A DNA stretch of 64,000 nucleotides from JBMNKL01 sp050952225 (GTDB lineage Bacteria; Bacillota; Clostridia; Acetivibrionales; DTU013). Shown piece by piece: positions 21,201-30,900 of this stretch (position 1 is its first letter; every line of letters begins with the position of its first letter). The notes below the pieces were generated by a model. That model made no database searches and was not told the origin of the DNA. It worked only from the letters and a program-made list of their open reading frames with translations. The stretch spans positions 62,001 through 126,000 of the forward strand of contig JBMNKL010000002.1 in the NCBI GenBank assembly GCA_050952225.1, given 5' to 3'. A program made the position numbers and the translations under genes.

Positions 21201-24200
21201 GACGGCAAGCTCTTCAACATCCGAAACTACCAGCGCAATTCTCTCATCCATTTCCTCCCGTCCCACCTGGAGGGTATATGCAATGCCGACCAGGGAGTCC
21301 CGCGACGATGAAGAATTTTCTCCCATGAATTTATCGAAGAGGAAATCCGCCAGCTTTCCCGCATACTCTCTCAGCCTGTCTTCATTTTTAGCTGAAAGCA
21401 CCGCCAGCTGTTTCCCCATGTATCGCGTGTACGCTTCGTTATCTTCCTCAATATGCTCCTCCAGGGCTATATGCGCATTGACGCCGCCATAGCCAAAGGA
21501 ACTTACTCCCGCTCTTCTCGGGATAATATTTCCCTCTTCATCCGTCAGATTGTTCCATGGTATGGTTTTGTTCACGATGAAAAGCGGGCTGCCTTCCAAC
21601 TGGATATAGGGATTCAGTTCTTTGAAGTTGATGCTTGCCGGGATTTTTTTATTTTTAAATGCAAGCAGCACCTTTAAAACGCCTGCTATACCGGCAGCAG
21701 TTTCCAGGTGGCCTATGTTTGTCTTTACTGAGCCTATCCCGCAGCAGGGCTTATCGTCCATGTCCCTGTCCCACTTTCCGTATAGCTGTTCAAAGGCTTT
21801 TTTCAACCCATTAATTTCGACAGGATCTCCCAGGCTTGTACCTGTCCCATGGGCTTCTATATAACTGATGGTGGAAGGATCCACCTGTGCTTTTTCCCAC
21901 GCTTTCGAAATAACCTCAGCCTGCGCAACGGGATTCGGCGCTGTGAGCGAATTCGCGCGCCCTCCGTGGTTAACCGCGCTTCCCCTGATAACCGCATAAA
22001 TATTGTCCCCGTCCTCTATCGCTTTGTTCAAAGGCTTAAGCAGAATTGCGCCCACGCCTTCACCTCTTACATAACCGTCCGCATCCTTGTCAAATGTCTT
22101 GCATTTACCGTCTTTGCTCAGCATGCCCGCTTTGCTGAAGGCAATGAAGAAGGTAGGGCTGATCAGGATATTTACACCCCCGGCGATTGCCATATCGCAA
22201 TTCCCGAGCTGTATAGCTTCAACCGCCCTGTGTATGGCAACCAGGGAACTTGAGCATGCCGTATCCACCGGTTCGCTGGGGCCCTTGAGGTTGAGCAGGT
22301 ACGATATCCTGTTAGCAAGCATGGCATGTGATATTCCGGTGGATGTCTGAAGCTGAATCTCCGGATTGTATTCTCTTAAAAGATCATAGTAATCAGAGGT
22401 CGCCACTCCCACAAACACGCCCGTCCTGGTTCCCGAAAGATCAGAAGCCTTATATCCCGCGTCTTCAATTGTTTTCCATACCGTCTCCATGAAAAGCCTT
22501 TGCTGCGGGTCCATCATTTCTGCTTCTTTGGGGGAAATACTGAAAAAGAGTGGGTCAAATTTATCGATTTCATTTAAAAATCCGCCCAGTTTAGATATGT
22601 CCTCGTCTGCTCCCGCTTCCCCTGCCGTTTCCCAATCCCAGCGTCCGCCCGGGATTTCAGTTATCAGGCTTCTGCCGTCTTCGAGGTTTCTCCAGAATTC
22701 ATCAAGATTTCTTGACTGCGGCATTTGTCCGCTCATCCCGATAATGGCTACAGGCTCGGAGTTGAATTCCGCAAAGCCGGAACATTTAATGCGCCGCCCC
22801 TGGGTCATAAACCTTGACCCTTTTACTCTCAAAACCGCAGATCTTGCTGTTATGTCCTGCCTGCCGGCGCCACCGGTCATTTCCGGACGGGTCAGCGGCT
22901 CACGGAAATAGTAGCCCGCAAGGTCCTTCATATGCTCCGATGCCAGGTATTGTGCGAGGGCCTCCAGTGTGGAGTGCTCAAAAAATATTGAAGGCATCAG
23001 GTTCAGGCCATACTTTTCATTTATGCAGTTGCCAAGCCTTGTAAGCAAAATGGAATCAAAGCCGAACTCGCTGAAACCGACATCCGGCTCAATTTCGTCC
23101 TTACCGGTTTTCAGAATATTACATACCATATCCGTCAGGTCTCGGCGAAGAAGTACACCCAACTCGTCTTTTCCGCCGGACATCGTATTATCCTCCGCGA
23201 GACTCCTCCGGTAATATTTTTCAAGCCTGTCTCTGAAGTTCTGTTCCATGTAACCTGTAAAAGAAGCCAGCGACGAACACTCAAAGAATATCGAGGGCAT
23301 TATTTCTAAATCATATTTCTCATTGATTTTATTACTCAGCCGGGTAAAGGTTATTGAATCAAACCCGAGCTCACTCATATCGGCATTAAGGTCGATTTCA
23401 TTTTTGCTGATTTTCATCATATCCGACACAAGGTTGACTATATCGTCATTGAGCAATTGAATCATACTGACATGGTCAGTCTTTGATGCTTCACCCCTGT
23501 CTTCTTCGCACACCTCGACATGGAGATTGCTTATGCCTAGGGCATGTCTGAGCCTGCTCCTTTCCCCCTCCACAACCAGCAGGCTGCTTTCCGGACATGC
23601 AAGCCCTTTCAGAAACGCATGCAGTCCCGTTTCCGTATTCATTGGCGTCATCCCGAAACTCGCAGCGAACATCTTCTCCGTATCCGGGTCTACTTTCATT
23701 CCGCCGTCTTTCCAGAGAGGCCAGTTTATCGATATGGTTTTCCCCGAACGTTTTCCGTTCTGCCTCAGTTGTTCACGCATTACCGCGTAATGGTCCATAA
23801 AGCCGTTGCCGTAAGCATAATCACTTTGTCCTATATTGCCCCTGACAGCACTGATGGAAGAAAACATTGCAAAAAAGTCCAGTTTTTCTTCCTTTGCAGC
23901 TTCATCCAGCCACACGGTTCCAAAAACCTTTGGCGCAAGCACGTCCTCTATTTCCTGTCTTGTTTTCCTGGCAGCGAGGTTATCCCGGATGATACCCGCG
24001 CCGTGAATCACACCGTTTATCGTCCCGAACCGGGATTTCACCTTGCTTATTGCCATTTCCGCATCTTCTTTTTTCGAGATGTCCGCCCGGATATACATCA
24101 CTTCGGCCCCGTAGTCCTCAAGCTCACGGAGCTTTGCCTGCTTTTCCGCGCTCAGCGGCGAACGGCCCACAAGCGCTAAACCAGCCCTGTATTCCTTTGC

Positions 24201-24932
24201 CAGGTAATCCGCAAAAATAAGCCCCAGGCCGCCGGCGCCTCCCGAAATCAGGTAAACTCCGGCTTCTCTTAGCTTAATATCTGGTTGCATCATGCTTATT
24301 TTTTCGCAGGTATCGCATTCCCGGAGCAATTTCACCTGCCTGCGCCCATCTTTATAACGGATTTGTATATCATCGCCATTTTGCTGCTTCAGTTCGCTGA
24401 GCAATATGTCAAGGATGTCCCCGGCCGTTAAGGCCTGACGGGCGCTAAGTTCCAATTCTATGGTCCTGATATCGAGTTCCGGGTTTTCAAGCCTTATGCT
24501 GCGTATCATGCCGTCTGCAGCGGCATACTCCGGTTGTACTTGTCCCTGTTCCTGCATATAAATATATAAAAACCGCACCTTTTCTTCAGGCACATGCTTT
24601 ATAAGCATCTGAGCCAGGAACAGCACCGAATAGCCGCTTAAGTCAAGGCGTTTTTTTATAGTATCCTCGTCCGGCACAAAGGTCCCTCGCGACCATAAAT
24701 GGATCACATGCCCGGGAAGCAATCCCAGATGTTCCAACGACTCAAACAAGCGTATGTAGTCGTCCTTTTCCGATGGGTTTATCTCATATACGTGCTTGTC
24801 CACATGGCGATACCTGGTTCCTGGTCTGACCAGCACTGCTCTCTTGCCGGTATGCCGGTTTTTTAACGCATCACAAAGTTTATTCCCGCTGTCAAAAATC
24901 AATAGATTGCCTGTATGCAGACTGTCGCTCAT
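12294..24932 (-). CDS. Trans-AT polyketide synthase PKS-C (KR-ACP-ACP-KS-DH-KR-ACP-KS-DH-KR-MT-ACP)
   Basis: 4212 residues. It begins inside a KR structural subdomain, with the KR Rossmann motif near 227 and catalytic Tyr in DYAYGN near 375, so it completes the module started in PKS-B. Then tandem ACPs (LGFDSIT ~524, FGFDSIL ~625); KS6 726-1152 (DTACSSS); DH from ~1352; KR ~1891; ACP ~2186; KS7 2282-2712 (DTMCSSS); DH from ~2909; KR ~3436; C-methyltransferase with the SAM motif VGAGTGGTS ~3892; ACP YGVDSIT ~4157. Both DHs keep the active His and the second Asp, but the Gly of HxxxGxxxxP is Asp in the first (~1380) and Asn in the second (~2943). The third KR has Cys instead of Asn at Tyr+4. 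It overlaps PKS-B by four bases (ATGA). Inferred products: two double bonds and a C-methylated unit to be reduced by the PKS-D ER. Confidence 0.95.
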   Translation of the reverse strand: MSDSLHTGNLLIFDSGNKLCDALKNRHTGKRAVLVRPGTRYRHVDKHVYEINPSEKDDYIRLFESLEHLGLLPGHVIHLWSRGTFVPDEDTIKKRLDLSGYSVLFLAQMLIKHVPEEKVRFLYIYMQEQGQVQPEYAAADGMIRSIRLENPELDIRTIELELSARQALTAGDILDILLSELKQQNGDDIQIRYKDGRRQVKLLRECDTCEKISMMQPDIKLREAGVYLISGGAGGLGLIFADYLAKEYRAGLALVGRSPLSAEKQAKLRELEDYGAEVMYIRADISKKEDAEMAISKVKSRFGTINGVIHGAGIIRDNLAARKTRQEIEDVLAPKVFGTVWLDEAAKEEKLDFFAMFSSISAVRGNIGQSDYAYGNGFMDHYAVMREQLRQNGKRSGKTISINWPLWKDGGMKVDPDTEKMFAASFGMTPMNTETGLHAFLKGLACPESSLLVVEGERSRLRHALGISNLHVEVCEEDRGEASKTDHVSMIQLLNDDIVNLVSDMMKISKNEIDLNADMSELGFDSITFTRLSNKINEKYDLEIMPSIFFECSSLASFTGYMEQNFRDRLEKYYRRSLAEDNTMSGGKDELGVLLRRDLTDMVCNILKTGKDEIEPDVGFSEFGFDSILLTRLGNCINEKYGLNLMPSIFFEHSTLEALAQYLASEHMKDLAGYYFREPLTRPEMTGGAGRQDITARSAVLRVKGSRFMTQGRRIKCSGFAEFNSEPVAIIGMSGQMPQSRNLDEFWRNLEDGRSLITEIPGGRWDWETAGEAGADEDISKLGGFLNEIDKFDPLFFSISPKEAEMMDPQQRLFMETVWKTIEDAGYKASDLSGTRTGVFVGVATSDYYDLLREYNPEIQLQTSTGISHAMLANRISYLLNLKGPSEPVDTACSSSLVAIHRAVEAIQLGNCDMAIAGGVNILISPTFFIAFSKAGMLSKDGKCKTFDKDADGYVRGEGVGAILLKPLNKAIEDGDNIYAVIRGSAVNHGGRANSLTAPNPVAQAEVISKAWEKAQVDPSTISYIEAHGTGTSLGDPVEINGLKKAFEQLYGKWDRDMDDKPCCGIGSVKTNIGHLETAAGIAGVLKVLLAFKNKKIPASINFKELNPYIQLEGSPLFIVNKTIPWNNLTDEEGNIIPRRAGVSSFGYGGVNAHIALEEHIEEDNEAYTRYMGKQLAVLSAKNEDRLREYAGKLADFLFDKFMGENSSSSRDSLVGIAYTLQVGREEMDERIALVVSDVEELAVKLRLFAQYNNDIEGLYHGNVKDNNIKTSVLVEGKAGEAFINIIASNRELHKLAQLWVSGAAIDWNLLYQGNKPRRVRLPSYPFARERYWITDLGKKAEKTDKGDGAMLHPMVGKNVSTLREQKYSTIVAGKEFYIADHVIDDKKVLPAAAYIEMACASGEMAEGRKVRKITDMVWERPIVVEAPEEVCISLHPENGCVEFVIRSGNSETKEIVNSRGRLLFGDTENEGKNERFDTEAIINRLERRISGEECYKRFAGNGLNYGSSFRTIKELYAGKDETLALIELPAGQRSGFMEFFLHPSLLDGTFQTVTGIMADGHSGEVFLPFAVDEIDILKPLTEKCYVYAKFAGKQAGAEMPVMSFDICLMDEAGNAAVNIKRLHLRKHGIPAADKEGSSTVTKTEGYRCIWHEKAAKVYDPSSDRIESLVIFDIDDHLSNAARNYFMDIGASVGIALVKPGDNFKACGDMVYEVKPDDARSYVKLFNDLENKGFKAGHIVHLWSRDSFSGYEKSIKSMLSNGLHSVFHITQALMQYKPRHQVRLLYIHAGRGEEINPAYAAIRGFASSVSAENPSFVYKVLQADMPSGDWAGQPVPGMGELLGELQDMHSRERVLRWDKDGWKVNLLKRLEEDIVRGTDLDPMFFKSDGVYLVTGGAGRLGMIFAEYIAWKFKARLVLAGRSELSAAKADRINRLKASGADIVYIRADISKRRDAEELVSEIKSRYKTINGIIHAAGVIRDSLILNKKPDEMEEVIAPKVYGTVWLDELTRDEELDFFVMFSSAAAVTGNAGQADYAFANSFMDYYARHREKLRKNNKRSGRTISFNWPLWQDGGMKLSQQLQDRLKESAGIIPLSTVKGLRAFEYGFRCEEPQLVVFESISDFKPDFINAAAGKDTKARIVTSGYDGIGANDIKGRTERFLKEILSREIKLPPEKIHPKEAMEKYGLDSVMVVNMTAELEKYFGKLPKTLFFEYQSISELSEYFMKNHAEELTEKLADTRGDTREAAAGETGAQIKGAPGPIIGSRFLVSAEAPECRDNRDNADIAIIGVSGRYPMASNLDEFWENLKAGKDCITEVPADRWDYSRYYSSDREEPGKMCSKWGGFIDDADKFDPLFFNISPREARVMDPQERLFMETVWHTIEDAGYTRARMGMYNTGVFVGVMYGQYQLYGAEDALVNKGFITESSYASIANRVSYFFNFKGPSIAIDTMCSSSITAIHLACSSIRRGECDIAIAGGVNLTIHPHKYLILSQGKFLSTDGRCRSFGDGGNGYVPGEGVGAVLLKPLKNAIADRDHIYAVIKGSAVNHGGKTNGYSVPNPNAQADVIAKALKSAGIDPEHISYIEAHGTGTSLGDPIEITGLVKAYGESTKKRQYCAIGSVKSNIGHLESAAGIAGLTKVILQMKHKMLVPSIHSEVLNPNIDFGDTPFYVQRGLTEWKQPAAAKNGKETQIARIAGISSFGAGGSNAHVILEEYIKPDSGTAGTEIGRQIIVISAKNRERLKEYAHKILKALMKFDNNGVSIEETGYPERITLEDIAYTLQIGREAMDERMALLAEDIAELKEKLRRFCEGEDEIDGMYLGGTSVSKRQGRNADGKGEEKGTLVASTVNEGLDNIARAWVDGGDVDWLSLHNGCVREPVSLPGYPFARERHWVPEIPVGNERRISSLHPLIDAVDAALSIGDGITFRKTLRTCDYIVKDHVVENRMVLPGAAHIEMACAAAREICREESFNLGNVVWMRPLALEEDNDEIAISLKKAGEILLFEIRSGDMKTPVIHCKGEIYPGRRENPGPLQRVLVGEIKERCTYVTDKNALYEQFEKNGLKYGGCFRTMEKVWSGRNEALGKLKLPAESENELQRYTLHPALLDGALQTIAGIMANTGMKEGHAFLPYAVEEVEILNPLEVSGYAYVARVGNNTFNIAIMNDRGLVCVKLYKVTVRGYKKPAYAKNTPLQEFIHLPVWKEAPLGAEGQKTDIGGEPGRTVLMVYSREALAIRNELALYHMRDNVSDLVLGSETLTHSANKKEIRVGDADALEQYAQELKDVDIIYFLSGIWLDTKAGSLESLDLSQETGAFTLFRLIKALSRLGLTGKNIKFKIITNDVNQIRPDEHVIPHSATLHGMVKSMAKEYSCWEFACVDISTGEDPALWARAVAAEPGNPRGDEVVLRRGKRYVRSFMPLSLPQVKDAPFRKQGVYLIVGGAGGIGLEMSRYLVETAQARIILVGRSELDETRKVRIDYLKSMGGEVLYIRADVSDPESMGEAVRKAKSRFGAINGVIHSAIVLMDKSFERMDEQSLRSVMEPKVRGSVVLYNAVKGENLDFIMFFSSAQSFSGNPGQGNYAAACAFKDAFARYIATTGDCPVRIINWGYWGTVGIVATKEYNRRMAALGILPINPDEGMETIRRVLGNDVLQVMPIKADNGVLEKMGIDPGGRIELHADSAPPMLEALAERLNQPPFYSEEIFESTLKASRETERLGQRLLLDAFRRMGVFLDAEETFSRKELIERLGIKPGYRRLFDALLDILERAGFIKVKGERIITSGILQDKRLLKAPEELEKDKESLVSKFPDMKAHINLLYVCLERYPEILGDYIKATDVIFPGSSMSLVEGIYKGNPAVDYYNRLVSWSLRLYIETRLPKLEQGEKIKILEVGAGTGGTSAAVFEAIRPYGKHLCYHYTDISSGFIQYGRNIYGADNRYVDFKVLNIEDEVTGQGFGAGEYDIVICANVLHATRNIKNTLRNVKMLLKANGWLVLNEVTQVQDILTMTFGLLDGWWLFDDGENRIKGSPLLSDVMWEDMLREEGFRRVFIPGRKTDEGKSTGQRVIIAESDGMVLRGLPVKPFAAKIPEAEPVEMLSAPNPVNVPAEAEAKASNEQARDISGQTLLNYIEKKIVESVARALEINADYVDAGRQFSEYGVDSITGLELVNRINKVFGITLRTTVIFDYGNASDLANHIYKNYADRAKTMYEAEGA

Positions 24933-27900
24933 CTTGTTTTCAACTCCCTATCTTCCCAGACATTATGGCAGAACATCAGCTTTGCGCAGTCATTTGCCGC
25001 CGCATTTTCAAGGTTGTTGAACTGTCTCAGGGCTCTCATGGAAAAGTCTTTTATCCGCACCAATATCTCACCCTTTTCATCCAGGATGTCTATATCAAAC
25101 TTCTTAACCCCGGCATCCTGCCGGTCTCTGCTTCGCGCAGCCAGTGCATAGCATATCCTGCCAAACGGCTTGATCACCTCGACCTCTCCCATGCAAAAAG
25201 GAACATATGCCAGTTCCTCATCAATAGCTAGTCCCAATACTGCCTGGAAAGCCCCGTCCATTAAAGAAGGATGCAGTATAAATTCACTGAATTCCTGCTT
25301 TAAGCATAAAGGCAGCTCAAGCCGCGCCAACGACTTTTCTTCGTCATAATACAATTCTGTGACGGGCCGGAAAGAAGGCCCATACCGGAACCCGCCTCCA
25401 AGGAAGTTCCGGTAGCAATCCTTTGAACTCATGTGGTTCTTACAGCGGTTTTTAACGGATTCGATATCCACCCTCTCAGGCTCATACACTTGCCGGTTAT
25501 CTGCTGCAAACGACAGTTTTCCGTATGCATGGACAGTTCTTTCCCCGTCCTCATTCTCGGTCCAGACCGCAAACTCCACATCCTTCCCGGCGGGATTCAG
25601 GCTGATATTTATATCCCGCGCACGGGCATCCGGAGCTTCGTCAACGGCGATAGGACTTGTCCAGACAATATTGCTGAGTTTCGAAACCTTCTGCCTGCAG
25701 GCCAGCTTCCCGGCTGCAAAAGCCATCTCAATGTATGCCGCTCCAGGGAAAATCTTTTTGCCGCCGATCACATGGTCGGACAAGTAGAACTCTTTGCCTG
25801 TAACACTCAGAGTATACCTCTGCTCTTCAAGGTCGGACGTGTTCTTATCAATCAAGGGATGGAGCCTTCCGACAGCTTTATAGATTTCCTTTCCTGCGGG
25901 ATCCTCTGCCTGCGGCAGCCAGTACCTGTCCCTTGCAAAAGGATAGGTGGGAATCGAAACACGCCTCGGAACATGGTCCCTGTACAACAGTTTCCAGTTA
26001 ATCTCCTCTCCCGCAACCCAGAGCTGTGCAATTTTATCCAGTTCCCTGCCGGCAATCAGCTCGGCAATATTCAATTCTTTCCCCGCCGCATTCCGCGCGG
26101 TCCTCTTGTCTGCCGACCTGCCCGTGTATAAACCTTCAATACCACTTTCGCCGCTGATGTATCCTTTAAGCTTATTCTTCAATTCTTCGCAGCCTGACGC
26201 CAGTACGGCAAGCCTCTCCCGCATTGCCTCCCTTCCCGTCTGCATCGTATAAGTGATATCATCAATGCAGTTGCCGCCGTTTGTGTATCCCCTTTTTTCT
26301 CCAAGTATCAGGCTATACTCCAGCCTTCCTCCCAATTCCACAGGCAGTCTGATAACTTCTGCCTTTTCAAACTTGTTGCAATAAAGCAGCTCCGACCATT
26401 TTTCAGCACTGAGCAGGGGAGAATTCTTCAAACGGTGCCCTGTATCCTCAAAAGCCCACCAACCGTTTGTCAGTCCGTATGTCAGCGTTCCATACTCCTG
26501 AACCTTTGTGACTTCATTCAGTACAAGCATCCCCCGGGGTTTCAGCAGCTTTCTGATATTGCCAAGGGTCTCATTGATATTTTTGGTTGCATGGATAACA
26601 TTACTTGCGAGCGCCAGGTCAAAGGCTTCCTGTTCAAATCCCTGTTTTGCCGGATCGGATTCGATATCAAGCTTCTTAAATTCCACAAATGGGTACCTGC
26701 CGCTGAAAGTCCTTTTCCCATGCTGTGTAAAGCCCAGGGATATATCAGTATACACGTAAGAAATGTTTGCGCTGTACCGCTTGATCTCTTCCAGTACAAA
26801 TGCGCTTGTTCCTCCGGTACCTGCGCCGATCTCAACAATCCTGATTTTCGCTGACTGATCCCTTTCAATCCTTTGCCGGATATACGACTTTACAGCTTGC
26901 GCTGCCAGGCTGTTGAAGTGGTCTGTCACACAATTTCCCTTGTAGATGCCCTCCACCAACGACATGGAGCCGCCGGGGAACATAACGTCCGCATATCCCT
27001 TTTGTCCCGAAATTACATCCAGGCAGTTTTCCAGGCATACGTCCAGCAGCCTGAACATAGCTGCAATACCCGGTAATTTATCTTCCAGGCTGCGCTTTTC
27101 CATGCTGAGTAGTTTAATTTCTTCTCCTGTTTTTTCTATATCAGCGGAGGAAATCAAAGTTGCAGTACTGCGGTCATATTTCACAAAGCCTGCATTCGCC
27201 AAAATCTCCAGCAATGCTTCAAAAAGCCTTTCATACTCCGGCACAATCTTAAGCCTGCCTTTAAGTGCTTCTTTACTGACGCTGCCTTTTTCCGTTATAA
27301 TTCCTTTCCTCACCAGGACAGACGCCAGCAGACACCTTCCATATCTTTCCATAACCTCCAGGACACGCTGCATTTCATCAATATCCTTTGCAAGGCTTCT
27401 TCCGGCCGAAAGCATTTTATCGGATATTGCCCGGACTTCAGCTGTTACATATTCCGAAATGGAAGGATTGCCGTTATCGGCATGCCGATCCGGGTTTTCA
27501 CAGGCTTCAAGGAAATCGATTATTTTTTTAGCATATTCAACCAATCTCTCCCTGTTGCGTGCGGATAACACGGCCAAACACGGTCTGCTGCCGGAAGTCC
27601 CGGTTTCCTGCATGGTTCCGGTATACTCCTCCAAAATGATGTGCGCATTAGCCCCGCCGGCGCCGAAGCCGCTGATTGCCGCACGTCTGGGGCAGGGAAC
27701 CGATCTGCCGCCTTCGTTTGTTATAATCTGCCGCCATTCTGTCAATTCCTTCTGCACATATACAGGGGATTCTTCAAAGTTTATATTTGGATTCAACCTC
27801 TCTGCATGAAGTGAAGGTACTAGTTTCTTATGCTTCAACTGCAGAATGATTTTTGTCAGTCCCGCAATTCCTGCAGCAGATTCGAGATGGCCTATATTAG

Positions 27901-30900
27901 ACTTAATGGAGCCTATGGCGCAGTACTGCCTGTCATCCGTATATTCTCTGTATGCTTTTGTAATCCCGGCAATCTCAATAGGGTCTCCCAGGGATGTTCC
28001 CGTGCCATGAGCCTCAATATAACCGATAGTCCTGGCATCAACCCCGGCATTTTTCAATGCCTGCCTGATTAAATCCGCCTGGGCATTGGGATTGGGTACC
28101 GTGTATCCATTGGTCCTTCCGCCGTGATTAACGGCCGTACCCTTGATAACGGCATAAATCTGATCCCTGTCCCGTAAGGCATAGGACAGAGGCTTCAGAA
28201 TCACTGCGCCTACTCCTTCACCGGGAACGAACCCATCCCCGCCTTTACCGAAACTGCGGCACTTGCCGCCCTTTGACAGCATGCCGAGCTGGCACAGGTA
28301 CAGATACCTGGATGCAAAATGAACTTGCAGGTTAACCCCGCCGGCAATTGCCATGCTGCATTCATTCTTTCTCAGGCTCTCACATGCAAGGTGAAGTGCC
28401 GTAAGGGATGATGAGCACGCAGTATCAACCGGAAAGCTGGGGCCGTACAAATTTAAAATATACGATACCCGGTTGGCAATGGACCAATGCATTGCCGCTG
28501 GAATTACCATGTTCCCTTTTCTCCATTCATTCTGCCCCAAAAGCTGGTACGAGTTCGACGTCACTCCCACAAACACGCCGATATCCGTACGTTTCTCACT
28601 TGAAACCAGTTCCCTTATTTCATTCCTTGTATAGCCCGCGTCCTCCAGCGCAGCCCATACCGTCTCCAGGAACAACCTCTCCTGGGGATCCATGGTTTCG
28701 GCTTCCCTTGGCGAAATGTTGAAGAACATGGGGTCGAATTTATCTATATCCTCCAGGAAGCTCCCCCATTTGCAGTAAATCTTTCCCTCTGAAGCTTTTG
28801 CAGGGTCCGGATCGTAAAAGCTTCTATAGTCCCATCGTTCAATCGGTATTTCGCGAACACAGTCTTTCCCCGCGCACAGGTTTTCCCAGAATTCATCCAG
28901 ATCCCTTGCGCCGGGATATCTTCCGCTGACACCTATAACCGCTATGTCCTCTTTACCTGCACCCGCCTGGGCAATGGAGGATATTAGCTTTTCATTGTCC
29001 TGCACGGTACAGCGGATCTCATTCCCTTTTTGTACAGCCATTTCTTTCGCAGGGTGTTCAACGGCAGTTTCCGCGTAATTTCCACCGTTCAATGCAAATA
29101 GCTCTGTCAACTCGGCTCTATGGTTTTTCACCAGGTATTCCGTAAGCTCTCTCAGCGTATTGCATTCGTACAGAATGGTCTTAGGAATATTTCTGATTTT
29201 TGAAGACATTTTTGAGTTAAAATGGTTTATCACTATTGAGTCAAAGCCATATCTGTCAAAGGTTATGTCCGGATCAATTTCGTTTGCCGGTATTCCTGTC
29301 TCATCGGCAAGCACGCTCTTGACAAGAGCCTCCGTATTGTCCCAAAGCAGTGAATGATCAACAAACTCCCGTTTGTTTTCCGGTTTCTCCGGTTCTCTTT
29401 CAAAACGGTTGTTTAGCAGCCAGTCAATCTTCTCCTTACTGTTCCCATAAAAAACAATATACTGCGGCATTTCCGAACTGAATGCGGTTTCCCAGCATCT
29501 CAGGCCTGCCTTGGCTGGCATCGGCTCAATGCCAAATTGTTCAAAAATTTCCTGGCGTTCCTCCGGGGATATATGCATGCCGCCTCCCGCCCAGTAAGGC
29601 CAGTTGATGGAAATAGTCCTACCGCGGCGTTTATGCTCCCTTCGCAGGCTTTCTCTCATCTGAGCAAAAAAGTCCAGGAAACTGTTGGCATAAGTATAAT
29701 CGCTTTGCCCGACTTTTCCGGACAGCGCCGATATGGAAGAAAACATTGCAAAGAAGTCCAACTCGTCATCTTTTGTGGCCTCATCAAGGTTAACTGTTCC
29801 AAAAACCTTGGGAGCAAGTACGTCTTTCATATCGTCAGCTGTCTTCCTGATAACGAAGCCGTTCCTATATATTCCTGCGGAATGGATAACTCCGTTTATT
29901 CCGCCGAAGCGATCCCTGATTTGCTCAACAAGCCTCTCAGCTTCTTCTTTTACGGAAATGTCGGATTGCAAATATATTGCTTCCGCGCCCAGGCCCCTGA
30001 TCCTGTCAAGCTTGGCGGAAATCTCATCGCTCATGCCCGACCTTCCTGCAAGTACGATCTTCCCTCCCGATTTTTTTGCTAGATATTCCGCAAAAATAAA
30101 GCCAAGTCCGCCTGCACCTCCGGTAACCAGGTAAACGCCATCCTTTCTCAGCCTTGTGGATTCAGTGTTTTCAATGGAAATGTCAATCGTCCGGTATTTT
30201 CTTACCAGTCGGCAGCCTTCCTCATAGCAAACCTGTACATCAGAGAAAAGACCATTTCCCAGTTCCCTGAAAACAGCCTCCGCCTCCGCTTCCTTGCTTA
30301 GTGAGCTTCCGATTTCAACAGTTTTGCAGATAAGTTTGGGGTTCTCAAGCCGGACTGTTTTAGCAAATGCCGCAACAGCAGCATAATGGGGAAAAACCTT
30401 GTTCTTTCCTCCCGGATACACATATATCAGCTTTGCAGTATCGCAAAGATGTTTTTCCATAAGGTACCGGCTTAGGCAAAAAACCGAGTATATGCTTTTC
30501 TCAAGCTGTTTTTCCAGGTTGTCGGCTCCAAAGCCCAGCCCGATCTCAGACCATAAATGAACTATGGCTTCCGGTATGAAGCTTTCAGTTTTGAGTTCCT
30601 CGATGAGCCTTGAATAGTCCCCGGGACTCCCGGGGTTTATCTCGAAAACCCGCCTGCCTGGTTTTTGGAAGCATTCGCCTGCCCTCACCAGGTATATCCT
30701 GTCATCAGGTATGCCCCTCTGCCTCAGCTTGTCTTTGATAACATCCGTCAGCCCGTCATTTCTGTCGAAAATCAGCAGGCTCCCGGGTAGGGCATCAGCT
30801 CCGGCAGCAGCGCGGTCCCCGGATATCTCCCATGTGCTGCCGTATATGATGCACTTATCAAGCATCTGTGCCGCTGTCGGGTTTTCTTTTCCCAAAAGCC

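Noticed and set aside
24925..24935. Programmed -1 frameshift joining PKS-B and PKS-C
   Set aside because: No slippery heptamer in the right frame (TTG AAA ACA AGA); the ATGA overlap with an AGGGAG-like site upstream fits coupled re-initiation.
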